Shown in pieces: positions 13,899 to 26,600 of a stretch of DNA of 64,000 nucleotides; position 1 is the stretch's first letter, and every line of letters begins with the position of its first letter. The stretch spans positions 4,139,092 through 4,203,091 of the forward strand of contig JAQFVV010000020.1 of NCBI GenBank assembly GCA_028023455.1, given 5' to 3'. Source of the DNA: Epiperipatus broadwayi. Its lineage: Eukaryota > Onychophora > Udeonychophora > Euonychophora > Peripatidae. Position numbers and translations under genes: made by a program. A model generated the notes under the pieces. That model saw nothing but the letters and a program-made list of their open reading frames with translations. It was not told where the DNA came from and did not search any database.

Positions 13899-14318
13899 CG
13901 TTGGATGAGTAGACACTAGATAGGGATTTTATGCACAAGCTTTCTGGCATCCATTGATTACTCTGGCTTGCACTGAATGGCAATACACATAGAGAGTTTT
14001 GCCTGTTTTAAATATTAATTACTAAAATTAAACTATTATATTATTATAGTATCTGTTGAATATAATAAATAAAACTAATCTTATCATTTAAACAATATAT
14101 TATACTATTTTATTACTTTATTTTATAAAATGACTTTAAACTATTTAATACTTCTTTATATGCCTCTATTTACTAGGTTTGAACTCATATTACCTATAAC
14201 ATCACAATTACATATTAGAAAATAACCTAATTTAATTTTTTAAAAAATAACTACATTTCAAACCCTACCTAAACTATCTGTACAAAGTATAAGGGTGCAA
14301 TATATATATATATATATA

Positions 14319-14599
14319 ATCAATAGATGGAGCTTTACCAAAACCTCTGTACAAGCATATTTTTGTTTACATAAACGTCAAAAGAGTCAGAATTTACTAT
14401 CTCTTTCATTAGCTCCACCTTCAGATCATCTGATTTCAAGCTAATTTGCTATCATCAGTGAAGGGCCAGCAAATTAGCTTGAAATCAGCTGATCTGAAGG
14501 TGGAGCTAATGAAAGAGATAGTGAATTCTGACTCTTTTGATGTTTATGTAAACAAAAATACGCTTGTACGGAGGTTTTGGTAAAGCTCCATCTATTGAT
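14319..14599. mobile_element. Family B long palindromic (fold-back) element inserted in a (TA)n tract
   Basis: Two arms of about 132 bp (14319-14450 and 14468-14599) are near-perfect inverted copies, starting atcaatagatggagcttta and separated by a 17-bp spacer. The left edge abuts (TA)n (14300-14318). The few arm differences suggest recent formation. The spacer plus left arm form a complete hammerhead-like motif on the minus strand; the right arm keeps only the GAAA side. Either a fold-back transposon or a head-to-head dimer of a ribozyme-bearing retroposon. Confidence 0.85.
14418..14464 (-). ncRNA. Hammerhead-ribozyme-like motif at the tip of the palindrome (family B)
   Basis: On the minus strand helix I pairs CCTTCA (14464-14459) with TGAAGG (14423-14418), six perfect pairs. 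Core CTGATGA spans 14458-14452 and GAAA starts at 14437. Helix II is AGC/GCT with a U-U mismatch next to the core. Helix III is ATC/GAT with a 4-nt loop. Predicted cleavage is between 14424 and 14423, after C. Every universally conserved core base is present. Confidence 0.72.
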
Positions 14600-14619
14600 C
14601 ATAAATGCAAGTGATAGCA

Positions 14620-16880
14620 AGTTACATGATTTATAACTTGTTTTTGTTTTTCATATATATATATAGTAACCTTTTAATTGGATCACTGTAATAAGGGAAT
14701 ATATAAAATGTATCTAATAGTCCAAAATTTTAAATTTTTAAAATATAACTGGCACTAATAATTTATATATAACTTTTAAGAGAGAATTTAGAGAGATAAT
14801 AGATATACATTTTATTTATTGTGTTCATAAATGTTTTCATTTTATATATCAGTATATAATTTTAATAATAATATATTTTTAAATAATTATAATGACAATA
14901 AAATATCATTGATTTTAATATTTTTATTAAAATATTTCTATGAAGCTAAATTTCAATTAAAACATTGTTTGAATTTTATTAGTTTTAAAATATTTATTAA
15001 TATTTTTATGGGATAAATTTTAACATAACAAGTTAGATATTAAACAACTTTTAAATTATTGACCAATAACATTGAAGCAATTGTTTTCCACATTATGTTT
15101 GATGGCTATTTATAGAATGAACAGACTATGGAAGAAAAAAAAATCAAGAGGTAAAATAATATCGCTATATAAAACTTTTGTAAAATTCAGAAAATTATCA
15201 AAATATTTTATTTTATACAAAAGTTATATAAGTCAATTAATCTTAAAGAAATAAATATAAAATATTTAAAAGAAGTATAGCAAGATGATAAAATAATCTA
15301 AACTAATTTCTTTGTCAGTGTCACAAGTTATAACATGAGAAAGTCAATTTACAATTTTAAAATGCTAATATGGAAAAAGTTTCAGTATATATTATTGTTA
15401 TAAACGAAAAATGTTGACTGATAAAAGTAATTCATTACAAGTAATTAAAAAGTGGACAGTCATTTATGTAAGATAACATTTTTATTTTATCTCTACATTA
15501 TTGAATAGCTTAAATAATAGGTTGATTAACAAAAGGAACTAAACTAAGATAAGAATAATTAACTTTTATGAATTAAGAAAGAGAAGATATAGAATTTTAA
15601 TATATTGTATGATTGAGATGAAAAGTTAAAAAAAATAATTAGCGTTATCAATTGAAATAACTTATACTGTTCAAATTAAAAAAATAATATTATTTAGAGA
15701 TGGACATTTGTAGTACTGTATTTTATAAAGCACATTAATTTTAATCAAACAAATAGGATAGTAAATGTTTTTTTTTTTAATTGGTAAGTAAAAATATATA
15801 GTCTCCTATTTAACTAGTATAAGTTTTTTATTAAAGTAAGAAATATAAAACGGAGGAGAATTCATGAAGAAGAGATAATTAGCTTAAGTCTTTTAAGTAA
15901 TATTTACTGAGGCTGTAACCTCAAGAATATGCATGTAAAATGCGATAGTAGGGACCTCTACAGGTCTCTTAAATAAATTTAAAAATTATATTAAGAGAGA
16001 CTTATTTTCAAGAAACTTATTTATGTTTATCGTAGGAAAAACAAATTTTTATAAAGCATAGGGATGAAACTAAGGATTTGAGTGAAAATAATTTATTAAT
16101 CAATACTTCAAATAATTAGTATTTAAATATATGTTTGACTTGATTGGTTAATTACCGATTTCATTAACTTTTATAATAGTTAAGTATAAAAAAAATTCTA
16201 GCATGTAAATATGAAAAATTGTCTCAAGAAGCATCTCACAGTGAAAGATTTTTGTTTATTATTGCTGGTGATTATTTTTAAAATGTTGCGTAGAAGATCC
16301 TTGGAACGCTAATAAACATAATAATTTTAAGTAATAGTTTGCAAGGAAGTATTGAAAATCATACTAAAGTATAGGAGAAGAAATCACAAGGAAGAAGAAA
16401 AAGAAAAAAATAAATAAATAAATTTTTCTTTAGGTATTATTTTAAACAAGTGCCAACATTATATTAGTTGTTAAGTTTCATATTAAATTAGTTAAGTTAA
16501 ACGATTTTATTTATTATTTATTATATTTTAATGTTTGTTGTAAATTAATAACTTTAAAAGTTATGCTTAGGATGAGAACGTAATAAGCAAGAAGGAAAGA
16601 GAAAATTGAAAACGGGGTAAAACAATACTTTGAGTTTTTATTGTAAGGTAACAGAATTTAAAATAATTGATTATATGTTTTAAAGTATGAAATAATTAAT
16701 TAACAACAAAAAAAGTATGAAATAATTAATAATCAATTTACTGTCATGATAAAGAACGAGAGATGGGAGTTATAATAATATTAAAAAATGTATGATAATG
16801 AAATTTTAAAGAGCCAAATAAAAGGATTAAATGTATGAATGATAAAAGTGGCTAATAAAAAAATGATCTCAGTTTTAATG
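14620..16880. other. Very AT-rich intergenic DNA
   Basis: Long A/T-only stretches and small low-complexity frames, for example 14831-15016, have no protein-like composition. A poly(T) run lies at 15769-15778. No gene was seen. Confidence 0.5.
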
Positions 16881-18044
16881 TAACAAAGCAAACATTCACG
16901 TGTGTCAAATTATATACTTTGTTTTGTAACATATTATTGGTAGATTTGTGAAATAACAATTAATAGGAAGATAATAGTGTAATATTATTATGCTGGTATA
17001 TTATAATGATGGATGCTAGCAATACCTTTTTTAGAGTTAGATACGTTATCATTCCAGGATATGATTAATGTATTTAGGTTATACTTCCCTGAAGAACTGA
17101 TGGAAATAAAATAATGAGGTTAGTCTAAGTGACACCCATATATGTAGTTTTGAGACGTAATGATGTGAGAAATTTCCATAAAATAAAATGTTAAGATCCA
17201 TAGTAGCTTATTGCAAAAGCCTGGATATTAAGGTAGCATCATTAAGAGAATATGACTACTTGCCATGAGAGCACATCTTATTTAAAAGGAAAAGAAGACC
17301 TCCATTGTAAATTTATAGTATTTTAATATACTAAAATTAATTTCTTATCTACTGGAATTTTTAAATAGTAAAGAAAAGTAAGGTAAGCATCAAATATAGT
17401 TGGTTGTATTTTAAGAAAGATTATAATATCTTATCTAAGGTGCAGAAAGTTGTTTGATATGAAATTGAAGTAAATGCAGAGCAAATAAATTTTTGAATTA
17501 ATACCATATTGAAAAAAAATGAGATCAATGAAAAGAAAGAATGGATGGATGAACAAAATGAATGATTATCAAGAGGAGGTTTAATCTTGGTTCTTTTACT
17601 TATTTTAATCTTATATATTTTATATTATAAAAACCAACAACACAACTGTAAAGTTTAACTATAGTTGTTACTAGAATTTACATGTATACAAAAATATCAA
17701 AATTTAGGGGGGAAATGTATTCTATGGAAGGGAAGGAAAAGAAAAATATATTGTATATTCAATAAAAGAGTTGAAAAAATGAATCCCTATATTCAAAACT
17801 GACAAAGATTATAATAAAATCTTAGCAAGAGAAAAATATATGTTAGGAATAACCAATTTGAATAACAAATACTGATGTAATTTAAAAGTTTAATTTCAAA
17901 GCAATATACGTAAGTAAAGTAGTGGTCTCATTAATGTAAATAATTGTACAAAAATGTTAATAATATTATATGTGTTTATATATTTTTAATATGTAATAGT
18001 TAAAAATTTGTTATCTTAATATATATCTGAGTACTTATAGTGTA

Positions 18045-18240
18045 TATGTGTGGAGATGGTAATCTGGACCAACTGATGATTGCTGGTTTAGTATGAAATG
18101 CGTATATTGGTGATTATTTATCTTTTCAACATATGTGTGTTCAAGTGTATCAGTGTTATGAGATAGAGTGGAGAGTGGTGGGTCGTGTGAAAGTCTGTGC
18201 TCATATACCCTATATATTACATATATAGACACAGGTAAAT
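18045..18240 (+). mobile_element. Family C hammerhead-bearing SINE-like repeat, copy 1
   Basis: Aligns over about 200 bp with the complement of 38110-38310. It opens with a hammerhead-like motif, continues through 'gtgggtcgtgtgaaagtct' and ends with 'taagcctgt'. No ORF. The Pol III-like boxes are clearer in the second copy. Confidence 0.8.
18068..18111 (+). ncRNA. Hammerhead-ribozyme-like motif, family C
   Basis: Helix I pairs ACCAA (18068-18072) with TTGGT (18107-18111). Core CTGATGA is 18073-18079 and GAAA is 18095-18098. Helix II is TGCT/AGTA (one G-U) around GGTTT, preceded by a U-U mismatch. Helix III is a self-complementary ATGCGTAT (18098-18105). Predicted cleavage follows A18106. The other copy has AGCA opposite TGCT, so the G-U there is a G-C, which supports helix II. 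Confidence 0.68.
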
Positions 18241-19389
18241 ATAAGCCTGTGTGTTTCGGTTGTTATTGATTATTGTTATTTGTTTAAATAAACAAATATT
18301 TTGATATAAATGTAGATTAATGGCTTTATTTCTAGTTCCAATTATTTTCATCACACTGTCAGATCTAAGTACAAAAATTATGGAAATATAAAGAACAAAA
18401 CTTGATAAATTAATTATTTATTAAATTAAATTATAACTACTTAAATTATAATATTTAAGAGCATCATATTTTAATCTGAAATATTTATATCTTTAAAGTT
18501 ATATTAAATTTGTTGTAAAATTAATTTGGATTCATTTGTAAAATAAATTTAAAATAGTATATGAGTTTACAAGAGAGATTGGTATGGGAATACCTCAAAC
18601 AGTTTATATTTTAAGTTAAGAGGAAATTTTAAACAGTGTAAGTTGATTAATTAATTTACTCAACTTATTAAAAAGGGGAAAATTATTTCAATTAATTGAT
18701 ATAGATTCTAAAAATTCTACAAGTGGTTCATTTTAATAATTAGTGTTTCTAATTTATAAATAAAGTAATTGTTGGAAAATATGGTAGTAATTAATAATTT
18801 GGAATTCCTTATATTATAAATGTTAGAAAGATATGCTAATCTTAAGAAAATGATTGAAATTGTATTTGTAATGTTAGGTCTGGTTATTATTAAGATCTTA
18901 GTAAAATCCCTCTTATTATTCAATTATCTTAAATGGAGTAATTGTTATTTTATTATGAAAAAATAACTGATAATCTTGAGTTATACATATGGCAGCAATA
19001 TTTATTATAAAGTATTTTATAAAACATTGGATTTCATTACTTTATGTAATTGATTAGATAAGTAAAAGGAAATAAACATTATTTTTAATGAAAGATTATG
19101 TTAATCATTGTCTATTGTGGAAATTTTCCTAAGAAATATACCAAATTAATAGTTGAAAGATTTTTACAATAGCTAAGCCATTGGGAGATATATTTTATAT
19201 GCTTTCTCAATGTTAAAACCACTCTAATGTAACAGTCTCTTAAATCTACCTTAGATATTATGTAATAGATATGTTCAGTCTTTTGTTGGGTCTCATAAAT
19301 TGATATTTTTTTTATAATTTATAGTTTGATATTTGAGCTAGGCTAAAGATAAGATGATTTGTATAGTGAATATGTGAAGAGTCGGTGCG

Positions 19390-19463
<74 letters not shown>
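19390..19463 (+). repeat. (TA)n microsatellite
   Basis: About 37 TA units with one interruption (tacata). It is followed by tRNA-like but uninterpretable sequence to 19520. Confidence 0.97.
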
Positions 19464-19466
<3 letters not shown>

Positions 19467-19866
19467 CTGTTATGCAATGGTTAGTTCATCCAATTCCTGT
19501 AACCATGATCTGGAGTTCAAATTTAAATTTAAAAAATGTAAATAGTTTAAAATTTTAAATCTTCAAGAAATCTAAGGATTTTTTTCTTCAGATAGAGAGC
19601 CATAATCATTCAGTTGAGGTAAAACAAATGATTACACCTTATATTTAGCATTTGATTAGCTTGATAAAAATTATTTCTTTCTTCTCTCTCGTTCACTTTG
19701 ATAAGTCTTAGATACATCTTTGCTCGAATGGGTTATTGCATTCCGTTTTACATTTTTGTTATATTTATGTCCCAAATATTTTATTTTAATGAAATATATT
19801 TAAACAAAAGTAAATCATAAAATAAATGAGAAATGCAATTATTTATAGAAATCATTTTATTTTATT

Positions 19867-20069
19867 TTAATTTACATTACTTAAGATGCTTTGATGAGAC
19901 ATTCTTTGTTGGCGTAGATTATTACATAAACTGTACCACATAAGAGCTGTATTGCTGTCAGAATAGCATGAAAGATGGAATTCATCATTAAGTTTTTGCT
20001 TAATATCATTCAGATCTGTGAATTCGTCTTCAGTCAGATGAACTAAACATAATTGAATTTCACATAATT
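19867..20069 (-). CDS. FBXO39-like: FBXO39-like gene, exon 3 (terminal)
   Basis: Acceptor atttttag|AATTATG (exon starts 20069). The A left from exon 2 plus AA gives lysine, then LCEIQLCLVHLTEDEFTDLN and on to a TAA stop at 19869-19867. The segment fits the FBXO39 C-terminus. AATAAA-type poly(A) signals follow within a few bases of the stop. A diverged copy of the same exon at 60593-60738 independently supports it being coding. Confidence 0.87.
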
Positions 20070-20635
20070 CTAAAAATATTGAATAAAAGTTTTAATTACA
20101 ATTGAAAAAAAATTGATTTATTAAACTGAAGTAAAATAAAACTATAAAATTATCATTAAATAAACCACTTCAATTCAAATGCCTTTCTTACAATATCATT
20201 CTTTTTATATTAGAATCGAATAATAGTAAGGAGAATACTTTACTTATCATACAGTGGAAGGTTGAGAAGTAGCTAAATACATATTTAGTGACTAATATTA
20301 AATGGACAAGCATAATTGAAAAAAAAATTTCAAGTGTTACCTAGATTAAATTCAAACATAGATTGTAAATATGATATGATGTATTTTACCATAAAAAAAG
20401 ATTGTCTTAAATACAGTATTCCGATTCAAAGCTATTTTTAGAGACATTTATTAACTCAAAATCCAACACGTGTTAAAGAAATGTTCATTTTTATGAAAAA
20501 AAAAATTCCAAAAGGGATCTGTAAACTATAAAAGCAAGACCTTGTAATCTTAGTATATAATTCTACGATTTTATTCTGAAGCTATTTTGATATCATATCT
20601 AAAGTTAAAGATACAATGAATAAAGTGCAGTATAT

Positions 20636-20669
<34 letters not shown>

Positions 20670-23600
20670 ATATACTGCAATTAGTTGTTTCCCCATATAT
20701 ATATATATATATATATATATGGGGAAACAACTAATTTCAGATAATATAGCTATCTGGTTTGTAAGACTGGATTTGAAGACATTTTCGTTTCTGAAAAATT
20801 CAAGTTTTCAAATTGATAGTAACGTAATAAATAAGTACTGATGCTTAAGTTGGAATTTTGGATCTAGTGTCTGAAATCCTAACTCCTCACTGAAGTGAGC
20901 CATAAGATCGAAAGAGATTTTGAATTCTTTCTCTTTAGGCACTTATAATTAAAGCTTGTTTTGGAGCTAGTGGTAAGCTCCATATAGTAAACATTCAGTA
21001 TACTGAATGAATAAGTTAAATATATCTTGATAATAGATTTTTTCTTCAACATTTCTCTCTGAAAGAATCAGAAAGTATGTTTGCTTGCTATGAACAATTT
21101 AAAATTAATTTAATTTAACTTTTATGTACACTCAAATTATATTTCACATTATCTAAAAAAAACAATCCTATGGTTTATTGTTTTGGATTCATAATGTACT
21201 TGTCAAAATCGTGTGTTCATTCAACAAGACTTACAATCCAAGCAAACTATAGCAATCTAGCATGTGCAAGATACACAGGTCTGGAACAATACTAAACGCT
21301 AACATATTTGCTCGGTGCTCCAGGGTCTTTGACTACATGGACAAAGCTTTTGAGGATACTAGCAAGCTTTCATTTACTCCAGACCCAGCAATGAGAACAG
21401 GGTGAGTAAAGAGACTTGGGAATCAATAATTTTCAAATAATTAGCTAATGATTATTACAAAATATAATACTTAAAGGGCGGTGCAGAGTATTGCTTAATA
21501 TATTAATAATCAGATCCAGAATGTTGTTCAAGGCAACGTTAAACAAAAGAAGTTTAAATAATAATACTAATAAAATCTTTCATTCAATTTGAAATAACTT
21601 AAATTAATTAAACAGTCATACTCGAGATTTGGGCAATGAATGACAAATGCGAGAATACAATCCAACACAAACAACTGACCCGGAACATAGACGAATGGAG
21701 CACTAAAATTAAAAGCACGAAAAAGTTTTTAGCAGACAACAATATCATTTGTATTAAAGAAGATAAAGGGAATAGATTCGTTCTAATAAACAGAGGAGAT
21801 TATTTAAATAAAATTAATAATCAGATTGGCAATTTGAAGTTTGAGGAGATAGCTAATTTTAATAATAAAGTAAATAAAGAGAAATTTATAGCATCTATAC
21901 TTCGCAAACATTGCAACAAGGCCTTTTCAAAGGCCCAATATTATCATATATATCCATCCGCAACTACACCCCCAAGAATCTTCTCTAACATTAAGTTACA
22001 TAAACCTAATGCGCCGTTAAGATTGATGATAGACTTCGCCGGAGCGCATTACGTCATTACCGCAAAAAATGATAAATCAATGGCTATTCGAAAGAATAGG
22101 TTTTGGCACACATTCTATTAATTCATCTTTTGAATTCATTAATAAAATTAAACAGGCCAGAATCAAACCTGAATTTAGTATTGCATCACTGGATATAACA
22201 GAGCTATACGGGTCAATTACCCGTAAAAGCTCGATTGACATTATTGTAGCTGAACTGACAAATAATAATTGCCCACAAGCGCAGCTGAGCTTCATAATGG
22301 AATTTTTGAAATGGATGTATCAAAATATTGTGGCCACATTTAATGGCAAATGGTTTAAAATAAAAAACGGATGGCCAATGCGCCTCCCAATAAGTGCGAT
22401 AATATCTAGTATTTTCCTCAATCATTTTGAAAAGTAAATACTAAGTACAACGCAATTGAACCAAACATAATATATACGCGCTTACGTCGACGATGTATTC
22501 ATAGCGGCACCAGAACAAATAATAACAGATATTCAAAAAGAGCTGCAAACACAAACCTCCTTAACAATTAATTGCATACCAGAAAATCTCCAGCACAATG
22601 TTAAATATCTGGATATTCAAGTTTATAGAGACCCACCCTAACTTACCTACAACATGATAGTCAAGCCATTGGAAATTCGAGGATTTATACATCCAAACTC
22701 GAACTCACCCAATTCACATAAATTGGCTGGAGTATGTAAATTTGAAGCTGACCGCAAAAAGAACCTCACAAATTATATTAAAGATCTGGAAAATATTGGA
22801 TTTTCACACAACATTATCTACAAAAAGATTAGGCAATTTCAAACTAAGCTACAAACTGACATTGTTAGAAACAATAAACCAAGAATGCTGCTATCTTACA
22901 TACCATCAATTACTAGGAAATATAAAATATTTGCTGAGTCCTTCGATCTAGGATTCCACAACCCGCCTTCAACAAACAGAATGGTAAACAATACCAAAGA
23001 CAAAATACCTTCTGATAAAATAGCTCAAGCAGCTTATAAAATTTCATGCCCAATCAATGGATGTAGAGCATCATATTATAGAGAGACCCATGCTACCATT
23101 ACCACCAGAACATCTCAACATCATTATTTATACAGAAGAGTTCTAAATAATACTGAAAACAAATCCATATTCTTTGAGCACCAAAAAACAACAGGCCATT
23201 TGTTTGAACCCACTATGGCAAGGGCACTGTGCACTGAACATAATGATATGAAAGGAAGATTAAGGAGGCATGCTTTATTGCAAATGACAACTATACAATA
23301 AACTGAAAAGAATCGTGCTTTATAATCTCCAGAAAATAGTCATTATGAAAGAAAACTTGCATAAATGTTGCATAAATTACCACAAAACTTCACTTAAAGT
23401 AGGTTATGAATATGGAGACTTAAGTTCTCTGAAAGCGCTCAGCCATATAATTTTTTTCTAATAATAATAAGCTTCAATATTTTGCATAAAGCGCAATTTA
23501 AAACTTACACCTCAAAGGTGAAGTAAAAAACAAGGATTTTATTTCAAATATGATATAATATAAATTTTATTAAATAATTAAATACGGTAATAAACAAAAT

Positions 23601-26600
23601 AGCTGTTTAGAATGACTGTACAATGGGAGTTACAAATTTGATCATGGTTTAATTTGCAATCATGCACTTTATGGACTAAGTCAATAAATCATTGAATTTA
23701 AATAAAACATAAAATCTTTGTGTTAATACATAAAGCTAGTAGTACATATATAAAACAAGGGTAGTTTGTGCGGTTGCTCATATATGGTGGTGCGGTTAAT
23801 ATGCCAAAAATCAAATAACATAATTAGGTAATCAATAATACCTTGTAGCTGAACATTTCATTTAATATATTATAGATTCACACTAATGAGTTTTATTAGT
23901 CATTACATATACGAATAGAGTTTAGAATGTGTGATTTGAAAGTGTGCAATATTTGGGAGATCACTCAGATGTGTGGGAGTGAAATAGCTCAGCTTAAAAG
24001 AAGCATAACCTGACTTAGAAAATTAAATCGAATGGATGGCAAATAGCATGCAATTACGAATGACAGAGAGTATTGCAGGTGGATAGACAACTCAGTAATA
24101 ATAAAGGTGATATCACGTTATTGCTCACAATCGCATATAGAGAGGCGGTCACTTAAGACACTCTTGAGTGGCTCGGTCATGTTTGTACGAACTGCTCGAT
24201 GGACAAGGTCATATCTCTGAAGAACAATGGCATTAATTGCATGTTGGGATGATTTATCTATATGTTTTCCATACACTTATTCATTGGAGGTGCCTGAAAA
24301 AGATCCCTAGTAGGAAATGCGTCTACTTTGAAAGGGATAGCAAAGAGTGGGATTGGTCATTCCAAAAATCCCAAAATACGTGACAAAGCAAGAAAATCAT
24401 AAATAACGACTGCAGCGATGCACTTATAATGCCCAAAACAGATAAATAGTTTGTGTCACTAATGACCACGGTAAATTAATAAACACCTGATTAATATAAG
24501 ACGCTCTCCTGCGTAATGAAATGCTTAAAGATAAACCATTCCTGGCAGTTAACTAATGATTAATAAAATGCACATAAGGGGTTAGAGTTAAAACTAAAAG
24601 GCAATACATTGCTCTCTCTCTCTCACACCCCTGATCATTGCACAGATAAATTATTTACAAAATCAAAATCATTAAATTCACTTCTGGTGAGATTTAATTA
24701 GTTAAAATGATACAACAACCTTAATGATTAGATGAGGGTTAATTTTCAGTTAAAGATAATTAAATGTAAACATTAAGACCTTCCGATCATTTAAAGAATA
24801 AAAATATTGTAGAATAATAGTATAAAACCTAGCGAGTTTATAACAACGAACTTTAAAGAAAATTTACATCTCCATAATTTAAAAGGAGAAAACTACTGGC
24901 GGTGGATTTAAATTCACTCGCTAGATTGTATACTTTCTTGGCATATCAAAATGAATTAGAATAATAAAATAAGAGAAAATCAAATTAATTCTAAATTGCT
25001 GCACCAAAACAGATGAATTTATATAGGATCAGAATAAATTGCACAGACATTATTAGCATTTATATAACAGCTTTAAAAATTAAGCAAGGAAAAGAAAGAC
25101 GTACAATATAGTTTAGAATTAGAATAATTTATCAATTAAGAGTTCAATAGCTGACGGTATTATAAATGTTACCTTGGGCTTGAGGACGCGACGACGTAGG
25201 TAATCGGTGGATCATGATCATGAGCTGGCTTGGGTTTCAAACAGGCATTGATAGAGATTCAAAATTCACTTTCAGGCACACAGTTCACGGAACAGTCCGC
25301 ATATTTGGTCTAGATGCTCCTGATCCTGGCATAGTGAGCTAGATAAGCTTCCCAGAGATATGGGAAATAGATGATCTCCTTTACCCCATCATGATTTGCT
25401 ACACAACGCAAGCTTGTGTGAGGGATATGATATCAGAATAGAAAAAAAAAGCCAAGAAAAATACAAAATTTAGCCATTTATACATAAGAAAATATTTAAA
25501 CAATGCTGGCCACTACCTCAAACTCAGACACTTGGTTGAGATTCGATGTTGATCTCCATTTCTATATATGGGGATGAAAAAGACCAGATCATTGGCTAGA
25601 CAAAATAATTAAAGAACCTCTGGCACCTATGACCTTCTTGTATTTTTTAGAATGACACAATGGCCCGCAAAATTTTAAGACTGACCGATTGCATTGTTTC
25701 ACTTTTAAACATCAGTTTATTTTAGACAAACTATTAGTAATAAATTTCCAAGATACTGTTGTTTGTCTCTTAAATGACAATTTTACTTTTACACAAATTA
25801 CTAGCAATAAATTTCCAAAATATTATTGCTTGTCCCTTAAATGACAATTTTATTTTTATAACAAATTTATTACTTGCAAAACATAAAATTTATAAAATGT
25901 ATATTGATTAGAAAGTTGATTGAAATAAAATTACAAAATTTATAACTTTCAAATGTTAATTTTCACACAGCCATATACATGTGCAAGTTGAATGGGCAGA
26001 TGAACTAAATGTTTGTATATCCATACATCTATATATATACTATTGCCTATTAAATTTAGATATAATTTAGGTTCAAACCCGTTCTAGCGCTTATATAATT
26101 GGCACTAGGTGAGGCGCAAGTCTGCAGAACAGATTTCCAGCTTCAATAAGAAGTTTAAACACATTAAGTGCGGAACTGAAATTGAAATTTATGGATATCA
26201 ACTTCAGAGTCTGACCTTATGCTACTGAAATAAACTGATTTCCAACACTTATTATTTTAACAACTACATAAATATAAAAATACTCATTTAAAACTAAGAT
26301 GCAATGCAAATAGACTACTACAATCAATTTTTAGTCAATTAAACTTTTTTGTTAAAAGATATATATATAATGTTGCATTTTATCTTCTAGTGAAATTCTG
26401 TATGATATCATCTTATCCAAACTATAAAATTATTAGTTTTAATGCCAAGGTCATGGATCAATTTGTAAAATTTTAGATTAGTACCGCAATAAGCAATTAC
26501 TTGATCAGATTTTGCATACGCATCTCAATTGGAAATAGAAATCATTGCACACAAATTCAAAATGATATTGAAATTTTAATTTTATTCAAAATTACCTTAA

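Larger units (their letters stand above)
13040..14008 (+). mobile_element. Family A hammerhead-bearing retroposon, tandem array of three partial units
   Basis: Three head-to-tail units share the landmarks 'cagaaactagtctgggga', 'ggcttgcactgagtggcaa', 'gttttgcctgttttaataa' and 'gatcatgtgatgtttattgg'. The last two intact unit ends lie about 446 bp apart (about 13544 and 13990). The middle unit lost about 250 bp, including its ribozyme, at about 13449. The array ends at gttttgcctgtttt, the 3' terminus seen in all other copies. There is no ORF. The tandem layout with one hammerhead-like motif per unit is the design of retrozymes and Penelope-associated repeats; which enzyme mobilises it is inferred, not seen. 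Confidence 0.85.
16900..19370 (+). repeat. Segment B of the diverged duplicated pair (partner 6.4-8.7 kb)
   Basis: Collinear with segment A over short conserved blocks. It contains a family C repeat at 18045-18240 with no equivalent in A, and ends just before the (TA)n at 19390. Confidence 0.42.

Noticed and set aside
19464-19525. tRNA-like sequence after the (TA)n tract
   Set aside because: Boxes are too degenerate and no acceptor stem or duplication is visible.
22077-22425. Minus-strand ORFs across the Penelope-like RT
   Set aside because: Antisense shadows of the RT frame.
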